DNA from: Promicromonospora sp. MEB111
Lineage (GTDB): Bacteria; Actinomycetota; Actinomycetes; Actinomycetales; Cellulomonadaceae
Assembly (NCBI RefSeq): GCF_030209445.1
Contig: NZ_JARVSD010000011.1
Span: 344,089 to 408,088 of the forward strand
Direction of reading: 5' to 3'
Length of the DNA stretch: 64,000 bases
Part shown: positions 34,226 through 43,021 of the stretch, piece after piece
Layout of the letters: every line of letters starts with the position of its first letter
How positions within the stretch are numbered: the stretch's first letter is position 1
The notes under the pieces: generated by a model
Databases searched by the model: none
Told to the model about the DNA's origin: nothing
The model's input: the letters and a program-made list of their open reading frames with translations, nothing else
Made by a program: the position numbers and the translations under genes

Positions 34226-35056
34226 TCAGGCCCAGCGTTCGCCGGTGAGCTGCTCGTAGATCTCGACGTACCGGGCGCGCGTCTCCTTGACCACGTCGTC
34301 CGGGATCTCGGGGCCCGGGTAGGTGCGGTCCCAGTCGGTCAGGGTCGAGGACCAGTCGCGCACGAACTGCTTGTCGTAGGACCACTGGCCGCGGCCGGGC
34401 TCGTACTCGCTCGCCTTCCAGAAGCGCGAGGAGTCCGGGGTGAGCACCTCGTCGGCGAGCGTCAGCACGCCGTCGGCGTCGAACCCGAACTCCAGCTTCG
34501 TGTCGGCGATGATGACGCCACGCTCGCGCGCGATCTCGGCGCCACGGTCGTAGATCGCGAGCGTCAGCTCGCGCAGCCGGTCCGTGGTCTCCGTGCCGAG
34601 GTCCTTGGCGATCTCCTCGACGGAGATGTACTCGTCGTGGCCCTCGTCCGCCTTGGTGGACGGCGTGAAGACGGGCTGCGGCAGGCGGTCGGCCTCGACC
34701 AGGCCCGGGGGGAACGCCACGCCGGACACGCTGCCGGTGGCGTTGTAGCTGTCCAGCCCCCCGCCCGCGAGGTACCCGCGCGCGATGCACTCGACCGGCA
34801 CGATGTCCAGCTTCTTGCAGCGGATCGCGCGGCCCGCCCACTCCTCGGGCACGTCCTCGCTGATCACGTGGTTGGGCACCAGGTCGGCGAACTGGCGGAA
34901 CCACCACAGCGAGAGCTGGGTCAGGATCGCGCCCTTGTCGGGTACGGCCGTGGGCAGCACGACGTCGTACACCGACACGCGGTCGGAGGCCACCAGGATC
35001 ACATCGTCGCCGTCCGCGTAGACCTCGCGAACCTTGCCCTTCCGGATCAGTTCCAC
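34226..35056 (-). CDS. purC: Phosphoribosylaminoimidazole-succinocarboxamide synthase
   Basis: A 276-residue SAICAR synthase joining CAIR and aspartate with ATP in purine synthesis. The opening ELIRKGKVREVYADGDDVILVASDRVSVYDVVL is the ATP-binding start. Other motifs are KKLDIVPVECIARGYLAGGG, IIADTKLEFGFD and DEVLTPDSSRFW. It is of the larger actinobacterial form. The GTG start is placed by TAACCT 7 nt upstream. No other pur gene is in the window. Confidence 0.96.
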   Translation of the reverse strand: MELIRKGKVREVYADGDDVILVASDRVSVYDVVLPTAVPDKGAILTQLSLWWFRQFADLVPNHVISEDVPEEWAGRAIRCKKLDIVPVECIARGYLAGGGLDSYNATGSVSGVAFPPGLVEADRLPQPVFTPSTKADEGHDEYISVEEIAKDLGTETTDRLRELTLAIYDRGAEIARERGVIIADTKLEFGFDADGVLTLADEVLTPDSSRFWKASEYEPGRGQWSYDKQFVRDWSSTLTDWDRTYPGPEIPDDVVKETRARYVEIYEQLTGERWA

Positions 35057-35063
35057 GGGCCCA

Positions 35064-35069
35064 AGGTTA
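35064..35069 (-). promoter_or_regulatory. -10 box (TAACCT) of purC, leaderless-type
   Basis: On the minus strand TAACCT is followed by 7 nt and the purC GTG. Confidence 0.55.
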
Positions 35070-35115
35070 ACCCGGTACGCGCACCGGACCGGTGCGCGTA
35101 CCAGCGTCGTGCGCC

Positions 35116-36744
35116 CTACGCGCCCGCCAGGTCGAGCACCGCGTAGCCGTGGCCGTCCAGGTGCACGACGTCGGGTCCGCCGTCGCCCGCTGCGCCGTCG
35201 CCCGCCTCGACCCGGAGGCCCCGGGCGACGAGCGGCCGCGCCTTCCCGGCGCCGTCCAGCGGGAGCTCCACGGCCGCGCGGCCCGGGTTGAGCACCACGG
35301 CGAGCGTGCCGCCGCGCACGTACGCCAGGGGGTACCCGGTGGCGAGCACCTCGACCGGCGCGGCCACGTCGAGGCGCTCGTCGTCGTGCCGCAGCGCGAT
35401 GAGGTCGCGGACCAGGCGCAGCAGCGAGCCGGCGTCGTCGACCTGGGCGGCGACCGTCGGCCGGTCCGGGTCGGGGTCCTGCGGCAGGTACGTGGACGTC
35501 GCGGGCTTGCCGGGCCCGTACGGGTCCGCGGGCAGGTCACCCCACTGCATCGGCGTGCGCGAGCCGGCCCGGTCGTAGGCGGGCCCCAGCCGGGAACCCT
35601 CCAGGGTCGGCGTGCCCGGCACGTACCGCATGCCGATCTCGTCGCCGTAGTAGACGGATGGCATGGCGGGCCACGTCATCGTGAGCACATGCGCCACCCG
35701 GGCCTGTTCGGCGTCGCGTGGGCCCGCGACCAGCCGCGTGAAGTCGTGGTTCGACGTCGGCAGGCCCACCACGCCGCCGCGGCCGGCCGCCGCGATGGCG
35801 TCCGTCGCGGCCCGCCACGCCTGGACGAACGTGGCGGCGTCGCCGGTCCCGTCCGCACCCGCCCAAGGGGACAGCTCGCCCCAGCCGGGGCTCACCGTGC
35901 CCGCGCCGTTGTTCCACAGCGACCGCAGCGGCAGGCCGTCGTCGTCCCCGCCGAACTGGAGGAAGAAGTCCGCGTGGAAACCCGCCGGGACCGCGACCCG
36001 CGGCTCGCCCCACTCGCTGATGATCACGCGGCCCGGGAACTCGCGGTCCAGCCACGCGCGCATCTCGTGCCACAGCTTGGCCGTCTCCACGTGGCCGGGG
36101 TCGTCCTTGACCAGCGACGCCGCCATGTCCACGCGGAACCCGGCCACGCCGAGGCCGAACCAGTGCGCCATGATCTCGCGCAACGCCGCGCGGTTGGCCA
36201 GGGGACCGGGGGCGTCGACGGGCTGCCGCCACGGCTCTGCCGGGTCGAGGCGGGCGTACCCGAAGTTCAGCGCGGGCTGCACGGGGAAGAAGTTGGGCTT
36301 GTAGTACCCGCCGCGTGCGCCCGGCCCGGGCTGGAAGCCCTCGGCGGGCACGTCGCTCCACACGAACCGGTGGTCGTCCGGGTCGTCGGCCGACGCGCGG
36401 AACCAGGGGTGCTGGTCCGACGTGTGGCCCGCCACCAGATCGAGCAGCACGGAGATGCCGCGGCGCCCGGCCTCCTCGGTCAGCCGCGCCATGTCCTCGT
36501 TCGTGCCGTAGCGCGGGGCGACGGTGAGGAAGTCCGCGACGTCGTACCCGGCGTCGGCGAACGGCGAGACGAAGCACGGGCTGAGCCAGATCGCGTCCAC
36601 CCCGAGCCAGGCGAGGTAGTCCAGGCGCTCGGTGATCCCGGCGAGGTCGCCGATCCCGTCGCCGTTCGCGTCCGCGAAGGACTGCGGGTAGATCTGGTAG
36701 AGCACGGTGCGCCCGAGGCGCGGGGCGAGGTCGACGGAGGCCAA
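35116..36744 (-). CDS. GH13 alpha-glucosidase-type glycoside hydrolase
   Basis: This 542-residue cytosolic GH13 enzyme has the (beta/alpha)8 barrel and conserved regions in order: ADANGDGIGDLAGI, LDLVAGHTSDQHPWF, the nucleophile Asp206 in AGFRVDMA, the acid/base Glu244 in IISEWGEP, and the transition-state Asp334 in TSNHDF. The oligo-1,6-glucosidase/alpha-glucosidase type is the best guess from QIYPQSFADANGDG; exact substrate is open. The start is a TTG (36742-36744) with an AAGGGG ribosome site 7 nt upstream. No signal peptide is present, so it acts on imported sugars. It may be a separate unit from the next gene, since a palindromic element lies between. Confidence 0.9.
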   Translation of the reverse strand: MASVDLAPRLGRTVLYQIYPQSFADANGDGIGDLAGITERLDYLAWLGVDAIWLSPCFVSPFADAGYDVADFLTVAPRYGTNEDMARLTEEAGRRGISVLLDLVAGHTSDQHPWFRASADDPDDHRFVWSDVPAEGFQPGPGARGGYYKPNFFPVQPALNFGYARLDPAEPWRQPVDAPGPLANRAALREIMAHWFGLGVAGFRVDMAASLVKDDPGHVETAKLWHEMRAWLDREFPGRVIISEWGEPRVAVPAGFHADFFLQFGGDDDGLPLRSLWNNGAGTVSPGWGELSPWAGADGTGDAATFVQAWRAATDAIAAAGRGGVVGLPTSNHDFTRLVAGPRDAEQARVAHVLTMTWPAMPSVYYGDEIGMRYVPGTPTLEGSRLGPAYDRAGSRTPMQWGDLPADPYGPGKPATSTYLPQDPDPDRPTVAAQVDDAGSLLRLVRDLIALRHDDERLDVAAPVEVLATGYPLAYVRGGTLAVVLNPGRAAVELPLDGAGKARPLVARGLRVEAGDGAAGDGGPDVVHLDGHGYAVLDLAGA

Positions 36745-36780
36745 GGAACTACCCCTTCGTAGATGGTGCGGGAGGTCCAG

Positions 36781-36826
36781 CGTGTCAGACGCTCAGGTCA
36801 CTCCGGTGACCTGAGCGTCTGACACG
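36781..36826. repeat. Dispersed palindrome family, copy B (probable terminator)
   Basis: Arms 36781-36801 and 36806-36826 pair perfectly over 21 bp around TCCG. The outer arms are CGTGTCAGAC/GTCTGACACG as in copy A; the middle differs but stays paired. It lies between two co-directional glycosidase genes. Confidence 0.88.
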
Positions 36827-36835
36827 TCGGGGGTT

Positions 36836-38419
36836 TCAGTCGCGGCCGACGGCGAACGTCTCCATCGCCATCAGCGGTCGCACCTCGCGCTCCAGGGCGC
36901 CGGGCGCGACGTAGCGGCGCATCGCGTCGTCGGCCAGCTCGTTGCCGAGCGCGGCCATGATCATGCCCTGGTCCAGGGACAGGTAGCGCTGGGAGACCTG
37001 GCCGCTGCGCACGGCGACGGCGTCGTAGAAGCCGCCCGGGCCATAGGCGTCGAAGTCGGTGGCGATGTTCCGCAGGTTGGTCATCGCCTCCCGCGGCGCG
37101 TACCGCAGGGCGAGGAACGAGGCGTGCGGGGTCACCACGCCGTCGCCGTACGCCGTGGGCTCCGGCGAGCCCTCGCGGCAGCCCTCGTACGGCTGGTCGA
37201 CCGTCGTGCGCTCCTGGTCGGAGGTGTAGCCCGGCCCGTCCAGCCCGAGCTGGTCCACACCGTACTCGCGGTACCCGCCGGCCGGGTTGTTCGACGGCGA
37301 GAAGCCCCAGTACCCGTAGTCCGCCTCGCGCAGGCCGTGCTCGATCTGCCCCTGCACGTACAGGGGGTGGTTGCGGCCCCACGACCGCGGACCCCACTTC
37401 TCCTCGGGCACGAACAGCGGCACCATGAGCGCCTCGAACATGCTGCCGCCCCAGGTCGGGACCACCCGCATGCCCCGGTAGGGCAGTGCCCCCTCGAAGA
37501 CCGGCACCCCCAGGTACTCGGCCCACTCGCCGACCGGCCGGGTCTCGGTCCACGACCAGTCGCACGTGTCGGGGAACGTCCGGTAGGTGCCGAAGTAGTG
37601 CTCCGCCGGGATCTGCCCCTCGGCGATGCCCAGGTAGGACGCGATCCGCGGCTCGGTGTTGAACGCGCCGTAGTGGTGGCCCGTGTACCAGACGTCGGCG
37701 CCCATCTCGCAGTAGTCGCCGGCCACCGGCGCGGTCTCCTGCGGGTCGACGTCCCAGAACCCGCCCCGGATCTGGTTCTGCGCCGCGTCGTAGTAGCAGC
37801 CGAAGTCCATGGCCTCGCGGACGGCGTCCGCCTCGTCGGCCAGCGACGGCTCCGCGCGGCTCGTCAGCAGCAGGCCCGTGGCGAGCCAGCCGTTGTCCAC
37901 GCTCGACAGGAACGGCTTGATCGGGTCGCCGCTCGTGGGGAACGTCAGGAGCATGGCGCCCGTGGCCGGGTCGTACCAGTTGTAGAACATGCCGCTGGGC
38001 TCGTGCTTCTCGAGCCCGGCCACGGTGTGCAGCGTGGTGGCCAGGCGCTCGCGGGCCTCCTTGCGCCCGATCAGGCCCGTGTCGCGGGCCACGACGGTGC
38101 TCCAGAGGTACGCGCCGATGTTGGTCGGCGAGGTGTAGCCGCCCCGGCTGGCCGGGTCCAGGTCGCCGCCGATGTTGTCGTCGGGCAGGCCCGTCTCCTC
38201 GTCGACCAGCGCCTCGAACGAGCGCCAGGTGTCGGCGGCCCAGGTGCGGAGCTGGCGGCGGTCCTGGGCGGCGCCCGCGGCCTGGGCCGTACGTTCGGCC
38301 TGCGCCTCGGCCTGGGCCGCGCCCCGGTCCGGCGCCGCGCCGGTGGCGCTCACCGGGAGGGCGGTGAGCGCCAGCGCGGCGACGGCGGCGGTGGCGACCG
38401 CTGTCCGAATTCTCCTCAT
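36836..38419 (-). CDS. Secreted GH144/glucoamylase-like (PF10091-type) hydrolase
   Basis: A 527-residue exported enzyme. A Sec signal (RRIRTAVATAAVAALALTAL..ATGA) is followed by a Gln/Ala-rich linker and an (alpha/alpha)6-type domain: GLPDDNIGG, SPTNIGAYLWSTVVARD, FYNWYDPATG, SSVDNGWLATGLL, and the C-terminal YWGFSPSNNPAGGYREYG and GVVTPHASFLALRYAP. These motifs match the glucoamylase-like family that includes GH144 beta-1,2-glucanases. That link is from family resemblance; alpha- versus beta-glucan substrate cannot be fixed by reading alone. With a GH1 enzyme and importer next door it would start glucan breakdown outside the cell. Confidence 0.8.
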   Translation of the reverse strand: MRRIRTAVATAAVAALALTALPVSATGAAPDRGAAQAEAQAERTAQAAGAAQDRRQLRTWAADTWRSFEALVDEETGLPDDNIGGDLDPASRGGYTSPTNIGAYLWSTVVARDTGLIGRKEARERLATTLHTVAGLEKHEPSGMFYNWYDPATGAMLLTFPTSGDPIKPFLSSVDNGWLATGLLLTSRAEPSLADEADAVREAMDFGCYYDAAQNQIRGGFWDVDPQETAPVAGDYCEMGADVWYTGHHYGAFNTEPRIASYLGIAEGQIPAEHYFGTYRTFPDTCDWSWTETRPVGEWAEYLGVPVFEGALPYRGMRVVPTWGGSMFEALMVPLFVPEEKWGPRSWGRNHPLYVQGQIEHGLREADYGYWGFSPSNNPAGGYREYGVDQLGLDGPGYTSDQERTTVDQPYEGCREGSPEPTAYGDGVVTPHASFLALRYAPREAMTNLRNIATDFDAYGPGGFYDAVAVRSGQVSQRYLSLDQGMIMAALGNELADDAMRRYVAPGALEREVRPLMAMETFAVGRD

Positions 38420-38518
38420 GGTGTGTCTCCTTCTACGTCGTCGTAGTCGTGACAGTTCGGGGCAGTGCTGTGCGGTCCAGCGGTCCAGCGGTGCATCAGC
38501 CCGGCGGTGCCGGGCGGG

Positions 38519-39706
38519 TCAGGCGGGCAGCTCTCCGGTGCGCGCGACCTTGCCGAGCCACGCGAGGCTCGGCTTGGGCGTGCGCTCGAAGGTGGTGCGG
38601 TCCACGGCGATCAGCCCGAACGTGGGCCGGAAGCCGCTCATCCACTCGTAGTTGTCGAGCAGCGACCAGTGCAGGTAGCCGTCCACCCGGCAGCCCGCGG
38701 ACATCGCGCGGGCCATGCCCTGCAGGGCGCCGGTCGTGTAGTCGATGCGGCGGGCGTCGTCGGCCGTGGCCATGCCGTTCTCGGTGACGATCATCGGCAC
38801 GCCGCCGGTGATCTTGTGGGTGTACTCCAGCGCCTCCCCGAGCGCCTGCGGGTAGTACTCCCAGCCGGTCAGCGTCTTCTCGACGTCGTCGCCGAAGGGG
38901 ATGGGCTCGCCGTCCGCCCCGATGATGGTGCGCAGGTAGCTCTGCACGCCCACGAAGTCGTCGCCGCGCGCGACCTCCAGGAAGAAGTCCTCGCGTGGGT
39001 AGGCGTAGGCGTCGCGGGCCTCCTCGGCGCCGGGCGCCGCCTGGAACACCTGGTTCGCGATGGTCCAGCCGGCCTTGACGTGCCCCAGCCCGTGCAGGAT
39101 GTCGACGGCGCGCCGGTGAGCGGTGGCCTGGATCTCGGAGGCGGCCTGGTCCGGGGCGGCGAGCCCGGCGGCGTCCAGGTTGGTGCGCCGGCTCGCGCCG
39201 AGCATCATCGAGGTGATGTTGGGCTCGTTGATGGTCACCACGTGGCGGACGTCGCCCAGGATCTGGCTGGCCGTCTCGACGTAGCGGCTGAACAGGTCGA
39301 CGGCGTCGGGCGCGAACCAGCCGCCGCGCTCGGCGAACCACCGCGGGAGCGTGAAGTGCAGGAGCGTCACCATCGGCGTCACGCCCGCCTCCAGGCAGGT
39401 GTCGATCATCCGCCGGTAGTGGTCGAGCTGCGCCCGCGAGAACTCGCCCTCGGCCGGCTCGATCCGCGCCCACTCGATCGAGAAGCGGTAGGCGTTCAGG
39501 CCGGCGTCGGCCAGCAGCCGGATGTCCTCCGGGTAGCGGTGGTAGCTGTCGACGGCGTCGCCGGAGCTCTCCGCGCACAGCGACCCGGCGACGTGCTCCT
39601 TGGCCCACCAGTCGCTGTTGGTGTTGCCGCCCTCGATCTGGTGCGCGGCGGTCGAGGCGCCCCACAGGAACTCGGGTGCGGTGGGCAGCGTGATCTGTTC
39701 GGTCAC
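38519..39706 (-). CDS. GH1 beta-glucosidase
   Basis: This 395-residue cytosolic GH1 retaining glycosidase has both catalytic glutamates: Glu161 in VVTINEPN and Glu309 in MIVTENGMAT. It opens EFLWGASTAAHQIEGG and ends with the substrate-binding LHWSLLDNYEWMSGF, where GH1 enzymes bind glucose. It is somewhat shorter than typical 440-480-residue members, through shortened loops. The GTG start has a GAGGAG site 8 nt upstream. It is the last gene of the importer operon starting at 42826, so it should hydrolyse the imported beta-glucoside. Confidence 0.93.
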   Translation of the reverse strand: MTEQITLPTAPEFLWGASTAAHQIEGGNTNSDWWAKEHVAGSLCAESSGDAVDSYHRYPEDIRLLADAGLNAYRFSIEWARIEPAEGEFSRAQLDHYRRMIDTCLEAGVTPMVTLLHFTLPRWFAERGGWFAPDAVDLFSRYVETASQILGDVRHVVTINEPNITSMMLGASRRTNLDAAGLAAPDQAASEIQATAHRRAVDILHGLGHVKAGWTIANQVFQAAPGAEEARDAYAYPREDFFLEVARGDDFVGVQSYLRTIIGADGEPIPFGDDVEKTLTGWEYYPQALGEALEYTHKITGGVPMIVTENGMATADDARRIDYTTGALQGMARAMSAGCRVDGYLHWSLLDNYEWMSGFRPTFGLIAVDRTTFERTPKPSLAWLGKVARTGELPA

Positions 39707-39758
39707 GGAAGAAACTCCTCGGGTGGTGCGGCTGGCGTGGTGGGGCTGGGTGGTGCGG

Positions 39759-40655
39759 CTACTTGAGCCCGGTGGTCGAGATGCCCTGCACGATGTGGCG
39801 CTGCAGGGCCAGGAAGACGATGAGGATGGGCAGCACGATGACGGTCGCGCCCGCCACCAGCAGGCCGTACTGCACGGTGTTCTGGCCCGTGGAGTACAGG
39901 GCGAGCGCCACGGGCAGCGTGTACTTGTCGGCCGACTGGACGGCGACCAGGGGCCACAGGAAGTTGTTCCAGGACCCGAGGAACGTCAGGATGCCGAGCG
40001 TCGCCAGCGCGGGCTTCGTCTGCGGCAGCACGACGGCGAAGAACGTCCGGAACTCGCCGGCGCCGTCGACGCGGGCGGCGTCGAGCAGCTCGTCCGGGAT
40101 GTCGAGCATGAACTGCCGCATCAGGAACACGCCGAACGGCGCCGCCAGGAACGGCAGGATCAGCGCCGCGTAGGTGTTGATGAGGTCCAGGTTGGCCACG
40201 AGCACGAACAGCGGCACGAACGTGACCATGCCGGGGACCATCAGCGTGCCCATGATCAGCAGGAACAGGGCGCGGCGGCCGGGGAAGTCGAGCTTGGCCA
40301 GGGCGTAGCCGACCATGGCGCTGAACAGCACCGACCCGGCGGTGACGACCAGCGCCACGACCACCGAGTTGGCGAAGAACCGCGGGAAGTCGAGCGTCGC
40401 GAACAGCTCGGTGTAGTTGTCCCACGTGGGCTGCTCGGGGAACAGGGTCGGCGGGAACTGCCGGATCTCACCCTCGGGCTTGACCGAGGAGACGATCATC
40501 CACACGAGCGGCCCGAACGAGGCCGCGAGGCCCAGCAGGAGCACGACGTTGAGGAGGATCGCGCGCGGCGTGAAGCGGCGGGCGGCGGGCCGGCTGGGGG
40601 CGGAGGGGCGCGGGGCGGTGCGGCGCGTGCCGGACCGCTCGGACAGGACCGTCAT
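39759..40655 (-). CDS. Sugar ABC transporter permease (MalG type)
   Basis: A 298-residue permease with six membrane helices after a Ser/Arg/Pro-rich cytosolic tail. The ATPase-coupling EAA-type loop is in LLDAARVDGAGEFRTFFAVVLPQTKP, and it ends with the MalG-like tail QRHIVQGISTTGLK. The ATG overlaps the stop of the partner permease (ATGA). The frame is open much further upstream, but that part is antisense-like and overlaps the partner gene. Confidence 0.93.
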   Translation of the reverse strand: MTVLSERSGTRRTAPRPSAPSRPAARRFTPRAILLNVVLLLGLAASFGPLVWMIVSSVKPEGEIRQFPPTLFPEQPTWDNYTELFATLDFPRFFANSVVVALVVTAGSVLFSAMVGYALAKLDFPGRRALFLLIMGTLMVPGMVTFVPLFVLVANLDLINTYAALILPFLAAPFGVFLMRQFMLDIPDELLDAARVDGAGEFRTFFAVVLPQTKPALATLGILTFLGSWNNFLWPLVAVQSADKYTLPVALALYSTGQNTVQYGLLVAGATVIVLPILIVFLALQRHIVQGISTTGLK

Positions 40656-41545
40656 CACTTCTCCGTCCTGAGCAGGCGGAACTGGAGGTAGGACAGGATC
40701 ACGATGGCGACGAACAACACGTAGCTCATCGCGGCCGACAGGCCGTAGTTCCCGAACCCGAACTGGTTGAAGACCTCGTAGGCCACCGAGTTGGTGGCCC
40801 CGAGCGGCCCGCCCTGCGTCATGACGAACGGCTCCTCGAAGAACTGCAGGTAGCCGATGCCGGTGATGACGGCGCAGAACAGCAGGGTGGGCCGCAGCAG
40901 CGGCACCGTGATGGACCGGAACTGCCGCACGGCACCCGCGCCGTCGATGGCCGAGGCCTCGTACAGGTCGCGCGGGATGCCCTGCAGCCCGGCCAGCAGG
41001 ATCACCATGGAGTACCCGACGTTGCGCCAGGTCGCCATCATGATCAGCGACGGCATGGCCCAGACCTCGTCGGTGAGCCAGCGCGGCCCGTCGATCCCGA
41101 CCAGGCCGAGGGCCGAGTTCACGAGCCCGAAGTCGGGCTGCAGGAGGAACCGCCACACCACCGCCACCGCGACGATCGACGTCACGACCGGGGCGTAGAA
41201 GCCCACGCGGAACACGGACCGGAACCAGACCAGGCCCGAGTTCAGCAGGACCGCCAGCAGCAGCGCCACCCCGAGCGTGAGCGGCATGGCCACCCCGACG
41301 AAGTAGAGCGTGTTGCCGGCGGCCTGCTGGAACTTCGGGTCGGCCAGCGCGGCCGCGAAGTTGTCGAACCCCACGAAGTTCACGGCCCAGGGCGTCCGGA
41401 GGTCCGCGCCGTGCATGTCGGTGAACGCCATGTACAGCGAGGACGCCACCGGGACCAGCATGAACACGGCGAACAGGATCGTGAAGGGCAGCGCGAAGCC
41501 CCAGGCGGCGAGGCCCGTGCGGCGGCGGCGTGCGGAGATAGCCAC
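40655..41545 (-). CDS. Sugar ABC transporter permease (MalF type)
   Basis: A 296-residue permease with six membrane helices. The first is AAWGFALPFTILFAVFMLVPVASSLYMAF. The coupling loop reads LYEASAIDGAGAVRQFRSITVPLLRP. It forms the CUT1 translocation pore with the next gene and is fed by the binding protein at 41549-42826, from which it is separated by 3 bp. No ATPase gene is nearby. The start is GTG at 41543-41545. Confidence 0.93.
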   Translation of the reverse strand: MAISARRRRTGLAAWGFALPFTILFAVFMLVPVASSLYMAFTDMHGADLRTPWAVNFVGFDNFAAALADPKFQQAAGNTLYFVGVAMPLTLGVALLLAVLLNSGLVWFRSVFRVGFYAPVVTSIVAVAVVWRFLLQPDFGLVNSALGLVGIDGPRWLTDEVWAMPSLIMMATWRNVGYSMVILLAGLQGIPRDLYEASAIDGAGAVRQFRSITVPLLRPTLLFCAVITGIGYLQFFEEPFVMTQGGPLGATNSVAYEVFNQFGFGNYGLSAAMSYVLFVAIVILSYLQFRLLRTEK

Positions 41546-41548
41546 GGG

Positions 41549-42826
41549 TCAGTCCAGGCCCGTCCCGATCGAGGTGGCCGCTTCCTGCATCTTGGCGGCG
41601 GCTTCCTCCGGGGTCAGGTCTCCCGCGATGGTCTGCTCGATGATGAGGTCGAGCTCGTGCTCGATCTCCGACCAGGTGGGGATCGCGGGGGTGGAGCGCG
41701 CGGTCTCCAGCACGCCCTGGTACATGGCTACGGCCTCGTCGTCGGCCAGCGCCGGGTCCTCCCACGAGGCCTGGACGGCCGGCAGGTCGTTCGAGATGCC
41801 GAACCAGTCGACCTGGGTGGCCGGGTCGGTGGCGAACTGCACGAACTTCCAGGCGGAGTCGGGGTTCGCGGCGTCCGCGAGGACGGCGAGGTTGGAGCCG
41901 CCGATGAACGACGCCGTCGCCTCGTCGGCGGGCAGCGGCACCACGCCGAACTTGTCGGCGAAGTCGTCACCCGCGGTGGTCAGCAGGTTGGCGCGCTCCC
42001 ACGGGCCCGAGACGAACGAGCCGAGCTTGCCGTCGATGAAGTTCTGCACCTTCTCCTCCTCGACGAGCACCGGCGGGGCGAGCCCGTCGCGCATGAACGA
42101 GGAGTAGTACTCCAGCGCCTTGACCTGGGCGTCGTTGTCGAGCGTGAACTCGCCGGCGTCGTCCAGGATCTCGCCGCCCGCCTGCCAGTAGAACGGGAAG
42201 TACATCAGCGCGGTCGAGTTGCCGCGCGTCTGCAGCGCGATGCCGTGCTCGGCCCCGGCGTCCTGCAGCCCGGCCGCGAAGTCGGTGAGGCCCGCCCAGT
42301 CCGCGGGCGCCTCGACACCGGCCTCCTCGGCGAGGTCGGTGCGGTAGTACAGCACGCGCGACTCGACGTACCACGGCACGCCGTACGAGGTGCCGTCGAC
42401 CTCGGTGGTCTCCCAGGCGCCCGGGAAGAACGCCGAGGAGTCGATGTCCTCGGGCGTGGGCGCCAGGCCGTCCAGGCCCACGAAGCCGCTCATCAGGGTG
42501 GTGCCGACCTGCATGACGTCGGGCACCTCGCCGGTGGCGATGGCGGTGTTGATCTTCTCGGTGGACGACTCCCACGGCACCGGCGTCACGTTCACGGTGA
42601 CGTCCGGGTTGTCGGCCTCGAACTGCTCGGCGAGCTCGGGCAGCAGCTCACCCTCCGTGCCCATCGCCCAGACCTCGACGGTGCCCGTCGCGGGACCCTC
42701 CGAGATGCTGCTGGCGCTGTCTGCCGTGGTGCCGGCCTCGTCGCTGCGTCCGCACCCGGTCAGGGCGAGGGCCAGCGTGAGGGTCGACGCCGTCGCCGCT
42801 GCGGCGAGGCGAGGTGTCCTGTTCAC
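41549..42826 (-). CDS. Sugar ABC transporter substrate-binding lipoprotein
   Basis: A 425-residue CUT1 family 1 binding lipoprotein. The signal ends in a lipobox (TLALALTGC). Mature sequence has VEVWAMGTEGELLPELAEQFEADNPDV and ATGEVPDVMQVG, both standard for the family. Trp/Tyr-rich strands (YGVPWYVESRVLYYR, FPFYWQAGGE) will line the sugar site. The GTG start has AAAGGAG 5 nt upstream. It heads an operon with the two permeases and the GH1 enzyme, and its upstream region holds candidate LacI operators. Beta-glucosides are the inferred substrate. Confidence 0.93.
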   Translation of the reverse strand: MNRTPRLAAAATASTLTLALALTGCGRSDEAGTTADSASSISEGPATGTVEVWAMGTEGELLPELAEQFEADNPDVTVNVTPVPWESSTEKINTAIATGEVPDVMQVGTTLMSGFVGLDGLAPTPEDIDSSAFFPGAWETTEVDGTSYGVPWYVESRVLYYRTDLAEEAGVEAPADWAGLTDFAAGLQDAGAEHGIALQTRGNSTALMYFPFYWQAGGEILDDAGEFTLDNDAQVKALEYYSSFMRDGLAPPVLVEEEKVQNFIDGKLGSFVSGPWERANLLTTAGDDFADKFGVVPLPADEATASFIGGSNLAVLADAANPDSAWKFVQFATDPATQVDWFGISNDLPAVQASWEDPALADDEAVAMYQGVLETARSTPAIPTWSEIEHELDLIIEQTIAGDLTPEEAAAKMQEAATSIGTGLD

Positions 42827-42851
42827 GATCACTCCTTTGTTGACCTGCTTC

Positions 42852-42861
42852 CGAAATTTCG
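42852..42861. promoter_or_regulatory. Candidate LacI operator upstream of the importer operon
   Basis: CGAAATTTCG is a perfect 10-bp palindrome, within the wider TTCCGAAATTTCGAA, about 26 bp upstream of the binding-protein start. The half-site TTCCGAAAT recurs on the opposite strand in the element at 42979-42992, which supports shared recognition. Confidence 0.5.
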
Positions 42862-42969
42862 AAGCCGAATCTCGGAAAGACCCCGGGAGGTTAGACGGGC
42901 CGCCGGATGGTGTCAATCGGCCGCTAGCCTCCGACCGCTTGGTTTACAGGGGCATGCGACGGGATGGGC

Positions 42970-42975
42970 TACCAT
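42970..42975 (+). promoter_or_regulatory. -10 box (TACCAT) of the lacI-type gene
   Basis: TACCAT predicts transcription from about 42982, inside the second candidate operator, which fits autorepression. Confidence 0.45.
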
Positions 42976-42978
42976 CCT

Positions 42979-42992
42979 GATTTCGGAAACGC
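42979..42992. promoter_or_regulatory. Candidate LacI operator at the regulator's own promoter
   Basis: GATTTCGGAAACGC contains TTTCGGAAA, an odd-centred palindrome, and shares TTCCGAAAT (opposite strand) with the element at 42852. It overlaps the predicted transcription start. Confidence 0.45.
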
Positions 42993-43021
42993 TTGCTTCA
43001 CCGATGTCCGACGGAGGACCC

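Noticed and set aside
40656..41765. Upstream extension of the MalG-type permease frame
   Set aside because: The extension overlaps the partner permease gene in another frame; the ATG overlapping its stop gives the family start.
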